Assembly (NCBI GenBank): GCA_949155905.1
Contig: CASCWU010000018.1
Location: 1-44,397, forward strand
Source: an uncultured Lachnospiraceae bacterium
GTDB lineage: Bacteria > Bacillota > Clostridia > Lachnospirales > Lachnospiraceae
Length of the DNA stretch: 44,397 bases
Direction of reading: 5' to 3'
The translations under genes were made by a program, and so were the position numbers. Shown piece after piece: positions 1 to 8,745 of the stretch. Under the pieces are notes generated by a model that worked only from the letters and a program-made list of their open reading frames with translations, was not told the origin of the DNA and did not search any database. How positions within the stretch are numbered: position 1 is the first letter of the stretch; every line of letters begins with the position of its first letter.

Positions 1-71
1 AACCCTCGCGCCGCTACTAACGACCTACTCCCTTTCCAGGGGAGCCCCTTCAGCCTCTTGGGTATTTCTCC
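1..71 (-). tRNA. tRNA-Ser (GGA anticodon), truncated at window edge
   Basis: Read on the minus strand, the acceptor 5' half begins at 71 with GGAGAAATACC. An anticodon stem CTCCC/GGGAG follows, enclosing the loop CTGGAAA, so the anticodon is GGA (serine UCC/UCU codons). A long class II variable arm and the start of the T arm (GAGGGTT) come next, after which the window ends. About 20 nt of the T arm and the 3' acceptor strand are missing. It lies 85 nt downstream of the tRNA-Ser(UGA) gene and is probably in the same transcript. Confidence 0.9.
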
Positions 72-156
72 AGCTAAATCTATGTTAGGAATCGCCTTCT
101 GGAATCTTTCTGTCGAAGACGTATCCTTCCTTATCTTATTTATCTATCCTGCCAAA

Positions 157-241
157 CGGAGAAGGTGGGATTCGAACCCACGGACCCGGATGGATCACTG
201 GTTTTCAAGACCAGCTCCTTAAACCGCTCGGACACCTCTCC
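157..241 (-). tRNA. tRNA-Ser (UGA anticodon)
   Basis: An 85-nt class II tRNA. The acceptor GGAGAGG pairs with CTTCTCC, with one G-U pair and discriminator base G. The anticodon stem CTGGT/ACCAG encloses CTTGAAA, giving anticodon TGA. There is a long variable arm (around GATCCATCCGGGTC), and the T arm GTGGG-TTCGAAT-CCCAC is perfect. No CCA is encoded at the 3' end, so CCA must be added after processing. That fits the RNase Z gene found about 3 kb away. It is preceded by two consensus promoters. Confidence 0.97.
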
Positions 242-255
242 AAAGTTGCCTGCTC

Positions 256-284
256 ATTATAGCACTTGAAAAATCGTTTGTCAA
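256..284 (-). promoter_or_regulatory. Sigma-A promoter P2 for the tRNA-Ser genes
   Basis: On the minus strand a perfect TTGACA (279-284) and perfect TATAAT (256-261) are separated by exactly 17 nt, with TGC just before the -10. The predicted start near 249 leaves only about 8 nt before the tRNA 5' end, as expected for a stable RNA promoter. Confidence 0.85.
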
Positions 285-366
285 GCATATCTTTTTATTT
301 TTTGTGTCCTGCCTGCCAGCTTTGCAACAGTCCAAATTTCCTGTGCTGTATCAAAACGGCTTGCTT

Positions 367-395
367 AGTATAGCACCTTCTTACCTACTTGTCAA
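367..395 (-). promoter_or_regulatory. Sigma-A promoter P1 upstream of the tRNA-Ser genes
   Basis: On the minus strand TTGACA (390-395), 17 nt, TATACT (367-372), again with TGC before the -10. It lies 111 bp upstream of P2 and just beyond the ispD stop codon, so the two promoters are arranged in tandem. Confidence 0.75.
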
Positions 396-454
396 CTACT
401 TTTTTCTACTTTTTTCTCGATTTTTTCAAGCAGCCTGTAAGCTGTCCCTTACTG

Positions 455-1171
455 TTATGGATCAATATCCTCCGGTGTGGTGATTTTCTGGTTGCGGTAG
501 CTTCCTTCCACGATTTTGACTGACGAAGCTCCCATTCGCTCTACTACCTGGGCATCATCGGTAATTCCCTCTGTTTTTCCTTCCGCCAGCATCCTACGAT
601 ATGCTTCCCAGATCAGTACATAAGGAAAAACCTGCGGAGTCTGCGCCATCCACAGGCTGCTCCGCTCTGGTGTCTTTTTGATTCTTCCGTTCTTATCCAC
701 CTGCTTTATCGTATCCTTTACCGGTACAGCAGCAATACAGGCTCCTTCCTTTCTGACCGTCCGGTAAAGGCGTTCTAACAGTGCTTCCTCCAAATAGGGT
801 CTTGCCCCGTCATGAATATAAACATAGGAAGCCTCAGGGATACGTCCATCCAGATATTCTAACGCATGACTGACCGAATGGTAACGCTCCGCTCCTCCCT
901 CTAAGACAGCAGATACCTTTTGATAGGAATAGGCTTCTATTATCTGGCTTCTGACATAATCCACCTCTCCCCTTCCGACTACTAGCACCACCTGGTCGAT
1001 ACAGGGACTGGCCTCTAGCGTATCCAGACAATGACAAACCAACGGCTTTCCCTTTAACAGCAAGTACTGTTTGGGAATGTCACTGTTCATCCGGCTTCCC
1101 TTTCCGGCCGCCAAAACGATTGCCACATGAAGCGCCTCTGTATGAAGTGTTTCTTCTATCTTTTCCTTCAT
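455..1171 (-). CDS. ispD: 2-C-methyl-D-erythritol 4-phosphate cytidylyltransferase
   Basis: Catalyses CTP + MEP to CDP-ME, the third step of the non-mevalonate isoprenoid pathway, in the cytosol. The 238-residue length is usual for IspD. Visible motifs are the nucleotide-binding loop AAGKGSRM with downstream PKQY (residues 21-36), IHDGARPYL, PVKDTIKQV, the TPQVF segment and TDDAQVVE, all typical of the family. The start is preceded by GCAGGAGAAAAGGGAAG. It is the last gene of the block descending from tex, 112 bp after tsaD. I see no obvious terminator after the stop codon; the tandem tRNA promoters begin within 60 bp. The link to the tRNA-modification genes looks positional rather than functional. 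Confidence 0.93.
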   Translation of the reverse strand: MKEKIEETLHTEALHVAIVLAAGKGSRMNSDIPKQYLLLKGKPLVCHCLDTLEASPCIDQVVLVVGRGEVDYVRSQIIEAYSYQKVSAVLEGGAERYHSVSHALEYLDGRIPEASYVYIHDGARPYLEEALLERLYRTVRKEGACIAAVPVKDTIKQVDKNGRIKKTPERSSLWMAQTPQVFPYVLIWEAYRRMLAEGKTEGITDDAQVVERMGASSVKIVEGSYRNQKITTPEDIDP

Positions 1172-1283
1172 CTTCCCTTTTCTCCTGCTTTTTTATTTTC
1201 CTGCCTCTCTGTTTTGCTGCTTCCCAATGCTCCCTCTTTCCTGCTTTTTGGAGAAGGTTTACCGAGGTTTTGACGCAGCACCT

Positions 1284-2312
1284 CTATCTTTCTCCGATCT
1301 TTAAGTTCGGTACTGCATTGAGGGTGGAGTCATGCCTTACTCCGCGGAGATATTCATAGTATGCCGCTGCCCCGATCATTGCTGCATTATCGGTACAAAG
1401 CACTGGTTCCGGATAGTAAAGCTGATAGCCTCTCCTGCTGCAAGCCAAATCCATCCCTGCTCTTAACGCCGCATTGGAGGCTACACCGCCTGCCATCGCG
1501 ATTTTACGAATCCCCAAACGCTTTGCCGCACGAATCGTATGCTCGACCAGAACCTCTACGACTGCCTCCTGAAAGGAAGCCGCTACATCCGCCCGGTTTA
1601 CCTCCTCTTGTTTCATTTCACAGGAATTCAAATAATTTAATACGGCAGACTTCACTCCGCTGAAGCTAAAATCATACTCGGCACCTTCAATCTTGGCACG
1701 CGGGAATGAAATGGCAGTCTTGTTTCCCTCCTCTGCCAAACGCTGAATCTTAGGGCCGCCCGGATAGCCCAGTCCAATCGCCCTGGCCACCTTATCAAAC
1801 GCCTCTCCTGCTGCATCATCTCTTGTCTGGCCAATGATTTCGTACACACCGTACTCCTTTACAACAACCAGATGCGTATGTCCTCCGGAAACAACCAAAC
1901 ACAAAAAGGGCGGCTCCAGCTCCTGATGTGCTATATAATTTGCCGAAATATGACCTTCTATATGATGAACCCCTATCAAGGGCTTTTTTGCTGCATATGC
2001 CAGCGCCTTTGCTGCCGATACTCCGACTAAAAGAGCCCCAACAAGACCCGGTCCATACGTTACACCTATCGCGTCGATTTCCTGCAAGCTCGTTCCGGCC
2101 TTTGCCAACGCCTCCTCTATCACCTGATTAATCTTTTCAATATGCTTTCTGGAAGCAATTTCCGGCACTACTCCGCCGTACTGCTGGTGAATCTCGATTT
2201 GAGAGGCTATCACATTGGACAGCACCCTTCTGCCGTTCACTACGACGGCCGCCGCCGTTTCATCACAGGAGGATTCGATTGCCAAAATGCTACATTCTTT
2301 TTTCTTATCCAT
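1284..2312 (-). CDS. tsaD: tRNA N6-adenosine threonylcarbamoyltransferase
   Basis: Transfers threonylcarbamoyl from TC-AMP to A37 of ANN-decoding tRNAs, in complex with TsaB and TsaE. The protein has 342 residues, normal for the family. It has the ASKHA ATPase N-terminus (ESSCDET), the metal-binding HHIEGH motif, SGGHTHL, and a C-terminal GGVASN motif followed by CTDNAAMIG. The frame is open to 2387, but the ATG at 2312 is preceded by GAGGAAGGATAGC and starts the conserved domain, and the longer form would overlap the upstream gene. TsaB and TsaE are encoded 2-3 kb upstream on the same strand. Confidence 0.96.
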   Translation of the reverse strand: MDKKKECSILAIESSCDETAAAVVVNGRRVLSNVIASQIEIHQQYGGVVPEIASRKHIEKINQVIEEALAKAGTSLQEIDAIGVTYGPGLVGALLVGVSAAKALAYAAKKPLIGVHHIEGHISANYIAHQELEPPFLCLVVSGGHTHLVVVKEYGVYEIIGQTRDDAAGEAFDKVARAIGLGYPGGPKIQRLAEEGNKTAISFPRAKIEGAEYDFSFSGVKSAVLNYLNSCEMKQEEVNRADVAASFQEAVVEVLVEHTIRAAKRLGIRKIAMAGGVASNAALRAGMDLACSRRGYQLYYPEPVLCTDNAAMIGAAAYYEYLRGVRHDSTLNAVPNLKIGER

Positions 2313-2328
2313 GCTATCCTTCCTCTGC

Positions 2329-2907
2329 TTACTCAAAATCCTCATTGGACAATTCCCAAAATAAAATCCGCCACTTTCCTTCCTCATCCTCTCGCAGATA
2401 ATACCGGATGTTGCTTTTTATCTGCTCTGTTCCCTCCTTCATCCGATAACAGGAAAGAAGGGAGGCCGTTTTATATTCTCCCTTTGTCTCAAAAAGGACA
2501 TCATCATAATCTTGTATGGTTATAATGGAAATCGTTCTCTTTTTTTCTTTATATTCTTCTATCTCCAGCTCCAAGGATTCCAGATAGCTTTCTAATGGAT
2601 TGCGTTTTAAAAGCTCCGTATCAAATAAAATACGGATTTGCCCCGCCAGTCCTTCTAGCTCCTTGTCAGAAAGCGTTTCATTGTAAAAGCATTTCATAAT
2701 CTGGTTATACGTCTTGACAACTTCCCTGGCATTTCCCGGATAATTTCCTTCCAAATCATACTCTAGCAGCTTTTCCACTTCAGTTTGCTCTTGCCTGCTT
2801 TCTTTTCCGCGGTTTTTTCTTACCCAAAAGAAAGCGGCGACAATCCCCGCTACTACCACCAGCATAATCAAGATCGTCAAAACCGTACCTTTCCTTGCCT
2901 TTTTCAT
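2329..2907 (-). CDS. Membrane-anchored protein of unknown function
   Basis: A 192-residue protein. It has a basic start (MKKARKG), one hydrophobic helix at about residues 8-27 ending in the positively charged WVRKNRGK, and a soluble, charged domain of about 150 residues, predicted to be extracytoplasmic. The soluble part contains a [10 protein letters not shown] helix and alternating strand-like segments near the C-terminus. From memory it resembles a small DUF family of Lachnospiraceae (possibly DUF6715), but I could not check this. The ATG at 2907 is chosen because AAGGAGG lies 7 nt upstream. It sits 16 bp before tsaD and 19 bp after rnz, so it is part of the block, but nothing in the sequence ties it to tRNA biology. 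Confidence 0.75.
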   Translation of the reverse strand: MKKARKGTVLTILIMLVVVAGIVAAFFWVRKNRGKESRQEQTEVEKLLEYDLEGNYPGNAREVVKTYNQIMKCFYNETLSDKELEGLAGQIRILFDTELLKRNPLESYLESLELEIEEYKEKKRTISIITIQDYDDVLFETKGEYKTASLLSCYRMKEGTEQIKSNIRYYLREDEEGKWRILFWELSNEDFE

Positions 2908-2926
2908 CTGCCTGCCTCCTTTTTGG

Positions 2927-3841
2927 TTATTCCGTCTGATCAAAGATCAACGTTGTTGTTTTTCCGTCTTTTCCTGCCCAAAGGTTCGGAAATGTCCGGG
3001 CGGTTTCTTCCAGATATTCCTCCGGGTGGTTGATCGATGGACTGTAATGAGTCAGCCACAACTTAGCCGCCTTAGCCTGCTTCGCCAGCTCTGCCGCCTC
3101 TAAAAAGGTCATGTGCTTTTTCTCTCTCGCCTTGGCATCGTTTTCGTGACCGCCGTACATTCCCTCGCAGATAAACAAATCGGCTCCCGCAGCCTGCTCC
3201 GCAATCCGCGGAATCGGCCGGGAATCCGTGCAGTACGTCAGCTTAATCCCTTTCCTTGGCGGCCCTAATACCAGTTCCGGCGTATATATCCTTCCTTCCA
3301 ATTCTACCGTCTCTCCCTTTTGCAGACGGCTCCAGCATTTTTGCGGCACCTGATTTTCCGCTGCTCTTTCCGGTAAAAAACGCCCGGCACGATGCACCAG
3401 AATATTGTAACCATAGCAGACGACATTATGACTGACACGAAATGCCTCTATCGTGCAGCCGCATAGTGTCAGAGAAGCCGTCGTTTCTTCCAGTTCGATA
3501 AAACGCAGCTCAAACGGCAGTTCCGGTGCGATCACCCTCAGGGCATTTACGACTCGTTCCAGTCCCTTTGGCCCTATTATTGTAACCGGCTCCGTCCGAT
3601 CTGCATTGCCCATTGAAAGCAGCAATCCAGGGAGGCCGCTGATATGGTCGCCATGAAAATGCGTAATACAAATCACATCAATCGCATGAACGCTCCAGCC
3701 CTTTTTCCGGATCGCTACCTGTGTTCCTTCTCCGCAGTCAATCAATATACTGCTTCCGTTGTATCTTGCCATCAGCGACGTCAAATGGCGGTTCGGCAAC
3801 GGCATCATCCCTCCCGTTCCCAACAAACATATATCTAACAT
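2927..3841 (-). CDS. rnz: Ribonuclease Z
   Basis: A metallo-beta-lactamase-fold endonuclease that cuts tRNA precursors just after the discriminator base, preparing tRNAs that lack an encoded CCA. The 304 residues match bacterial RNase Z. The zinc-binding motif THFHGDH (His61, His63, Asp65, His66) is intact and followed by SGLPGLL. The N-terminal DICLLGTGG and SILIDCGEGTQ segments are typical, as are the later HNVVCYGY, CTDSRP, the EGMYG segment and the C-terminal LTHYSPS. The start has GAGGAGAGGAGAGACGT upstream. The neighbouring tRNA-Ser(UGA) gene lacks CCA and is a natural substrate type. Confidence 0.94.
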   Translation of the reverse strand: MLDICLLGTGGMMPLPNRHLTSLMARYNGSSILIDCGEGTQVAIRKKGWSVHAIDVICITHFHGDHISGLPGLLLSMGNADRTEPVTIIGPKGLERVVNALRVIAPELPFELRFIELEETTASLTLCGCTIEAFRVSHNVVCYGYNILVHRAGRFLPERAAENQVPQKCWSRLQKGETVELEGRIYTPELVLGPPRKGIKLTYCTDSRPIPRIAEQAAGADLFICEGMYGGHENDAKAREKKHMTFLEAAELAKQAKAAKLWLTHYSPSINHPEEYLEETARTFPNLWAGKDGKTTTLIFDQTE

Positions 3842-3862
3842 ACGTCTCTCCTCTCCTCTGAT

Positions 3863-4303
3863 TTATTTTTTGCCATACCGCCACATAATCAAAGCATCCT
3901 CTGTCGGTTTTTGATAAAATGCCTTTCGGATACCTGCCGTTTCAAAGCCGAGGCTTTGGTAAAGATGAATGGCTGGCTGATTTCCTATACGCACCTCCAG
4001 CGTAAAATCCTCTATTCCGGCTACCCTTCCGCTTTGCAGCAAGGCCTTTAGTATTTGTCTTCCGATACCCTGGTTTCTGGCCTCTTTTTTAACAGCTACA
4101 TTGTAAATCTGTCCCTCTCCGGTGACACCGCAATAGCCACAATAGCCAAGAATCTGTCCTTCCTCTTCTGCGACCAGATAGCAATGCCCGGCGGCTGCCA
4201 ACTCTGCCTCAAAGCTCTCCCGGCTCCATGGCTGTGAAAAAACAGCCTGCTCTAATGCCACGACCTGATCCAAATCCTCTTCCTTCATGCTGCGAATCTT
4301 CAT
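3863..4303 (-). CDS. rimI: Ribosomal-protein-alanine acetyltransferase family protein (GNAT)
   Basis: A 146-residue GNAT N-acetyltransferase of the RimI family, classically acetylating the N-terminus of ribosomal protein S18. The acetyl-CoA loop is visible as RNQGIGRQI (residues 76-84), preceded by the beta-4 strand IYNVAV and followed by VRIGNQPAIHLYQSLGFE, the standard RimI C-terminal motif. It lies between tsaB and rnz. rimI commonly neighbours tsaB/tsaD in Firmicutes and is sometimes fused to them. The substrate in this organism is unknown. The start is moderately supported (GAAGGGATAGGACAGAA upstream). Confidence 0.9.
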   Translation of the reverse strand: MKIRSMKEEDLDQVVALEQAVFSQPWSRESFEAELAAAGHCYLVAEEEGQILGYCGYCGVTGEGQIYNVAVKKEARNQGIGRQILKALLQSGRVAGIEDFTLEVRIGNQPAIHLYQSLGFETAGIRKAFYQKPTEDALIMWRYGKK

Positions 4304-4370
4304 TTCTGTCCTATCCCTTCTGCAGCCTTTTATTTTGCTGCTGTCTGCCTGCAGCTATCCTATCTGTCGT

Positions 4371-5102
4371 CTACGCTCCTGTCCGTTCAATTCTTTCCCG
4401 CTCTGCCTGAGACATCCGCAGATAAATCGGAGCATGCTCGGCCGCCGTTTGTCTGATTCCTTCTGTAAAAAGCTGTTCTCCCAATACCGCAACCGCCCCG
4501 GCGCGCTGATGGGAAAGATGCGGCGGAGCCCATTGATAGCTGATGTGCAGCCGCTCCTTTAGCAAAGGCCGATATGCCTCTGCTCCATCTCCTAAAAGCA
4601 AAACTCCATGCTTTACATAGGCAGACCATTTGCCTGCTGCCCCGGTATTCAATTCCTCTGCCAGTTCTTCTACACCTAACGCCCGTTGCTCACAAAGCGT
4701 CACCAGTTTATCCCCTTCAAACGCATAGATACCATTGTATACCTGATTTCTTCTGGCATCCATCATCGGACAAATCAGTCCGGCGGCACCAAACAAATTA
4801 ACGGCCAGAGCTGCTGTCGTCGGTACTGGCACAATCGGCTTCTCCCATGCCTGCGCCAGCCCCTTTGCCGTAGCAGAGCCAATCCGCAGCCCGGTAAAGG
4901 AGCCTGGTCCCGCAGCAACTGCAATCGCATCTAACTCCGACGGCTCTGCCTCACACATCCGCAATATCTCCTCTAACATCGGAAGCAGCGTCTGAGAATG
5001 CGTTTTTTTATAATGGACGGTATATTCCGCCGTCAGGCTCCCGTCGGTTAGAAGGGCAACCGAGGCCACCAGGCCAGAACTGTCCAATCCTAATAGCTTC
5101 AT
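4371..5102 (-). CDS. tsaB: t6A biosynthesis protein TsaB
   Basis: A 243-residue ASKHA-fold partner of TsaD, which it stabilises in the t6A transferase complex. It begins KLLGLDSSGLVASVAL and contains the family signature AAGPGSFTGLRIG at about residues 63-75, then KGLAQAW. The C-terminal half is less conserved, as usual. RBS-like CAGGGGGAAACAGAA precedes the ATG. The gene lies 21 bp after tsaE and 67 bp before rimI. Confidence 0.94.
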   Translation of the reverse strand: MKLLGLDSSGLVASVALLTDGSLTAEYTVHYKKTHSQTLLPMLEEILRMCEAEPSELDAIAVAAGPGSFTGLRIGSATAKGLAQAWEKPIVPVPTTAALAVNLFGAAGLICPMMDARRNQVYNGIYAFEGDKLVTLCEQRALGVEELAEELNTGAAGKWSAYVKHGVLLLGDGAEAYRPLLKERLHISYQWAPPHLSHQRAGAVAVLGEQLFTEGIRQTAAEHAPIYLRMSQAERERIERTGA

Positions 5103-5123
5103 TTCTGTTTCCCCCTGTTCGTA

Positions 5124-5573
5124 TTATCCGAGCTTTGCCTTCACTGCATGTTCCACAGAAATCCTCCGATATTCAAAGCCTCGTTCCAAATCCTTCTCGA
5201 TCCGTATCTGGATTGCCTCTTTTGGAATCAGCTCCCTGATCAACTCCGCCCATTCAATCAGGCAGACACCTGATCCGTAAAAGCAATCCTCGTATCCGAT
5301 TTCCTCCATCTCTTCTATATCTGCAATCCGATAGACGTCAAAATGGTAAAAAGGCAGACGCCCCCTTGTATATTCCTGAAGAATGGTAAAGGTCGGACTG
5401 TTTACCGGCTCCGTAATGCCAAGCCCTGCTGCAAATCCCTGGGTAAAGACGGTCTTTCCCACTCCCAAATCCCCATTTAGACAAAGAATCTGACCGGGCT
5501 GTGCCATCTTGCCCAGCTTTTTTCCACATGCAAAGGTCTCTTCCGGTGATATGCTTTCTATGATTGTTGCCAT
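5124..5573 (-). CDS. tsaE: t6A biosynthesis ATPase TsaE
   Basis: A 149-residue P-loop ATPase needed to recycle the TsaB-TsaD complex. The Walker A motif is GDLGVGKT, followed by FTQGFAAGLGI, then VNSPTFTILQEY and the FYHFDVYRI segment that marks the family. Near the C-terminus is CLIEWAELI. The open frame extends upstream to 5696, but the ATG at 5573 is preceded by AGAAAGGAACGTAT and fits the family length. The longer form would overlap the upstream gene in another frame. Confidence 0.95.
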   Translation of the reverse strand: MATIIESISPEETFACGKKLGKMAQPGQILCLNGDLGVGKTVFTQGFAAGLGITEPVNSPTFTILQEYTRGRLPFYHFDVYRIADIEEMEEIGYEDCFYGSGVCLIEWAELIRELIPKEAIQIRIEKDLERGFEYRRISVEHAVKAKLG

Positions 5574-5598
5574 ATACGTTCCTTTCTGACTGCACCGC

Positions 5599-6297
5599 CT
5601 ATTTTGTCTCCTCGTCTCCCCAGATTTCCGCTTCTCCTGGCGGCATGTCATAGGTTCTGGCGGTTTTCTTACCTCCGGAACGCTTCCGTGCAGCATGAAG
5701 CAGCTCCTCTAATGTCTCCTTTGGTACTTCCTCCCCAGAATCTGGTTCCTCTGATGTTTTCGTTTCCGTTTCCTCAACATTGTGTTCTTCCAAGACCTGT
5801 GCGCCCTCCGCCTGTGCCTGAGCCATTTTTAACTGAATCATAGCGGCGATTTCTTCATATTGCCCATTGCATTGGGATTTCGGAAAAATATAACCGACTA
5901 CCTTAGACAAATATAAAATCATAATCCGTTTGCCCCGCACGAGCTTTTTCATCTCTGCCCAAGCCACATCCATCTGCTCCTCTCCCTGGGCAATGTGCAT
6001 ACCGGCCTCTCCAAAGGTATACGTAATCGGCTTATGAAAGGTAGGGTTTAGTGTAAGCTGCTTCTGGGCGCGGAAAAACAGACGCAACGGATTTAAAATA
6101 GTAAAGCAAACTGCTACAAGTCCTAATAAAATCTGGGTATTCCGGTCATCCTTGCCTACCCCGGCTATCAGTGCCGCCAAAGACAGCAGGCTGACCGCCA
6201 GCCCGAACAGCCCGGAAAAGGAGCCGTATTCGTGACGCATCAAAAAGCAATACATGTCTAAGGTATTCAGCTTGACACTGATTTTATATTCCTTCAT
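5599..6297 (-). CDS. YcxB-like membrane protein
   Basis: A 232-residue protein with two closely spaced hydrophobic helices at about residues 26-47 and 54-71. A soluble domain follows, with the YcxB-like pattern (TYTFGEAGMHI, WAEMKKLVRGKRIMILYLS, FPKSQC). The last 60 or so residues are acidic and low in complexity, then end in a KRSGGKKTAR basic patch. Function of the family is unknown. The strong AGGAGGAAAGTTTT site supports the start. It lies just downstream of the palindromic repeat and 25 bp before tsaE, so it probably heads the t6A transcript unless tex reads through. Confidence 0.75.
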   Translation of the reverse strand: MKEYKISVKLNTLDMYCFLMRHEYGSFSGLFGLAVSLLSLAALIAGVGKDDRNTQILLGLVAVCFTILNPLRLFFRAQKQLTLNPTFHKPITYTFGEAGMHIAQGEEQMDVAWAEMKKLVRGKRIMILYLSKVVGYIFPKSQCNGQYEEIAAMIQLKMAQAQAEGAQVLEEHNVEETETKTSEEPDSGEEVPKETLEELLHAARKRSGGKKTARTYDMPPGEAEIWGDEETK

Positions 6298-6312
6298 AAA
6301 ACTTTCCTCCTA

Positions 6313-6495
6313 TTTTAAGTACCGCTGCTGCCCTTCCAGGACACTTTTCCTTAGCAGCATTGTCCGCTGCAAAGCGCCGCAGCTGCCAATCCTGCTGTGT
6401 CCTGTCCGGGCCTCCGCTGTTTTTTTAAGTACCGCTGCTGCCCTTCCAGGACACTTTTCCTTAGCAGCATTGTCCGCTGCAAAGCGCCGCAGCTG
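6313..6495 (-). repeat. Tandem 73-bp direct repeat of a palindromic element
   Basis: Positions 6313-6385 and 6423-6495 are identical (73 bp, offset 110 bp). On the minus strand, the complete copy has arms CAGGACAC / GTGTCCTG and GCCC / GGGC around a core GCGGCGCTTTGC, and it is flanked on both sides by CGGTACTTAAAA. The second copy lacks one arm. The repeat fills almost the whole 204-bp gap between the tex stop and the YcxB-like start. The same core and flank reappear at 26615-26733. Neither copy encodes a protein. Confidence 0.85.
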
Positions 6496-6501
6496 GACAT
6501 G

Positions 6502-8664
6502 TTATATTTTCATGGTTAGCTGAATGCGGTGTTTTTCGAGGTCTACGCTTAGTACCTTGACTTCTACGATATCGCCTACATGAACCACCTCCAGCGGGTG
6601 TTTGACGAATTTTTTATTGGTTAGCTGGGAAATGTGAACGAGGCCGTCCTGGTGAACGCCGATATCGACGAAGGCGCCGAAGTCAATGACGTTTCGCACA
6701 GTGCCTTTTAGGATCATCCCTTCCTTTAGGTCCTTCATCTCCATCACATCGGTACGGAGGATTGGTTTTGGCATTTCCTCTCTTGGATCGCGGCCTGGTT
6801 TTTCTAATTCCTTGATCATATCGGCTAAGGTCAGCTCGCCGATGCCTAATTCTTCTGCCAGCTTCTTTTTGTCCTGCTTATTCCGTACAGTCAGGGAAAG
6901 GCCGCTGATACCGCCCTTGATATCCTCGGTTTTATAGCCGAGCTTTTTTAACAGCTCTGCAGCCGCCTCATAGGACTCGGGATGGACACTCGTAGAGTCT
7001 AAAGGATTGTCCCCTCCGGTAATCCGCATAAAGCCTGCGCATTGCTCAAATGCCTTAGGCCCTAGCTTAGGCACCTTTAATAGCTGGCGGCGGTTTTGAA
7101 AGCGTCCATGCTCTTCCCGGTAGGCTACGATATTTTTGGCAATCGTTTTGCTGATACCGGAAACGTATTCTAACAAAGAAGCAGAAGCGGTATTTAAGTC
7201 CACGCCTACCCGATTGACGCAGTCCTCTACTACACCGGCCAATGCCTCGCCCAGCTTTTTCTGATTCATATCATGCTGATATTGTCCTACCCCAATCGCC
7301 TTAGGCTCGATTTTTACTAACTCTGCCAAAGGATCCTGCAGCCGCCTGGCAATTGAAGCGGCGCTTCGTTGCCCTACGTCAAACTGCGGAAATTCCTCCG
7401 TCGCCAGCTTGCTGGCAGAATATACGGAAGCTCCTGCTTCGTTGACGATCACATAAGAAACTGGCTTTGGAATTTCCTTTAGCAGCTCTACAATCACCTG
7501 CTCCGATTCCCTAGAGGCTGTCCCATTTCCGACGGAGATCAAGGAAATATCGTATTGGTCGATCAGCTTTTTGACCGTTTTCTTCGTTTCTTCTACTTTA
7601 TTTTGCGGCTCGGTCGGATATACTACCGTCGTATCCAATACCTTTCCGGTCGCATCGACGACGGCAAGCTTACAGCCGGTACGAAACGCCGGGTCCCAGC
7701 CTAATACATTGTGTCCACTGATCGGCGGCTGCATCAAAAGCTGATCCAGGTTCTGACCAAATACCTTGATGGCGCCGTCCTCTGCCCGTTCCGTCAGCTC
7801 GTTTCGGATCTCCCGTTCAATCGACGGCGCGATCAGACGCTGATAGCTATCTGCTATCACCTCCTGCAGCGTTTCTTTGGTATTCGGATTTTCTCTTGTG
7901 ATAACCTTTGCCTCCAGATACCGCAAAATCGTCTCCTCCGGCGCCGAGATTTTCACGTTTAAAAATTTCTCTGCCTCTCCGCGGTTTAATGCTAAAACCC
8001 GGTAGCCTGCTGTCTTGCTGACACGCTCCTCGTACTGATAATACATTTCATAAACAGATTTTTCTTTTTCGTTTCTGGCAACAGAGACAATGCTTCCTCC
8101 CTCCATTGTCAGCCGTCTGATATGACTCCGGTAATCGGCTTCATCCGAAATCCCCTCTGCCAGAATATCCATCGCACCTGCGATTGCCTCTGCCACGTCA
8201 AGGACTCGCTTCCCTTCCTCGGCGTCCGGGCAGACAAAGGGCTTTGCCTCTTCGATAAGTGGCTTCTCTGTCATTTGAAGCAGAATGATATTTGCCAACG
8301 GTTCTAAGCCCTTTTCTTTGGCAATCGTCGCCCTGGTACGGCGCTTTGGACGGTATGGACGGTACAAATCGTCTACCTCTACCTGTGTTTTGGCCGCTAA
8401 AATCTGTGTCTTTAATTCCTCCGTCAGCTTTCCCTGCTCGTTAATGCTGGCTAAAACCTGCTCCTTTTTCTCCTCCAGATTCCTAAGATAACGCAGCCGC
8501 TCCTCCAGATTCCGCAGCACCTCATCGTTTAAGGCGCCGTGCTGCTCCTTCCGGTATCTGGCGATAAACGGAATGGTATTTCCCTCTTCTAATAGTTTCA
8601 TGACAGCCTCTACCTGCCATTGCTCAATTCCAAGCTCTGTTTTTAACTGCTTTGCAATATCCAT
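6502..8664 (-). CDS. tex: Tex family RNA-binding transcription accessory protein
   Basis: A 720-residue cytosolic nucleic-acid-binding protein of the Tex/YdcI family, implicated in transcription. The N-terminal Tex region includes IPFIARYRKEQHG and the DLYRPYRPKRRTRA segment. The central YqgF-like RNase H fold contains LGWDPAFRTGCKLAVVD. Helix-hairpin-helix motifs follow (VSGISKTIAKNIVAYR, LLKVPKLGPKAFEQCAGF), and a C-terminal S1 domain covers about residues 645-715 (LKGTVRNVIDFGAFVDIG). The frame is open to 8709, but the ATG at 8664 has AGGAGAAATCG upstream and matches family N-termini. It has its own promoter at 8795-8823 and a leader hairpin. Confidence 0.95.
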   Translation of the reverse strand: MDIAKQLKTELGIEQWQVEAVMKLLEEGNTIPFIARYRKEQHGALNDEVLRNLEERLRYLRNLEEKKEQVLASINEQGKLTEELKTQILAAKTQVEVDDLYRPYRPKRRTRATIAKEKGLEPLANIILLQMTEKPLIEEAKPFVCPDAEEGKRVLDVAEAIAGAMDILAEGISDEADYRSHIRRLTMEGGSIVSVARNEKEKSVYEMYYQYEERVSKTAGYRVLALNRGEAEKFLNVKISAPEETILRYLEAKVITRENPNTKETLQEVIADSYQRLIAPSIEREIRNELTERAEDGAIKVFGQNLDQLLMQPPISGHNVLGWDPAFRTGCKLAVVDATGKVLDTTVVYPTEPQNKVEETKKTVKKLIDQYDISLISVGNGTASRESEQVIVELLKEIPKPVSYVIVNEAGASVYSASKLATEEFPQFDVGQRSAASIARRLQDPLAELVKIEPKAIGVGQYQHDMNQKKLGEALAGVVEDCVNRVGVDLNTASASLLEYVSGISKTIAKNIVAYREEHGRFQNRRQLLKVPKLGPKAFEQCAGFMRITGGDNPLDSTSVHPESYEAAAELLKKLGYKTEDIKGGISGLSLTVRNKQDKKKLAEELGIGELTLADMIKELEKPGRDPREEMPKPILRTDVMEMKDLKEGMILKGTVRNVIDFGAFVDIGVHQDGLVHISQLTNKKFVKHPLEVVHVGDIVEVKVLSVDLEKHRIQLTMKI

Positions 8665-8745
8665 TCGATTTCTCCTGTTTGTTTCTGTTTTATCTCTTTT
8701 TATGACCATTCAGAAAGTATCTGAGCTGTCATTTCTCTATGCTCT

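Noticed and set aside
2313..2387. Longer tsaD N-terminus
   Set aside because: The ATG at 2312 has a strong ribosome binding site and matches the family start; the extension overlaps the upstream gene.
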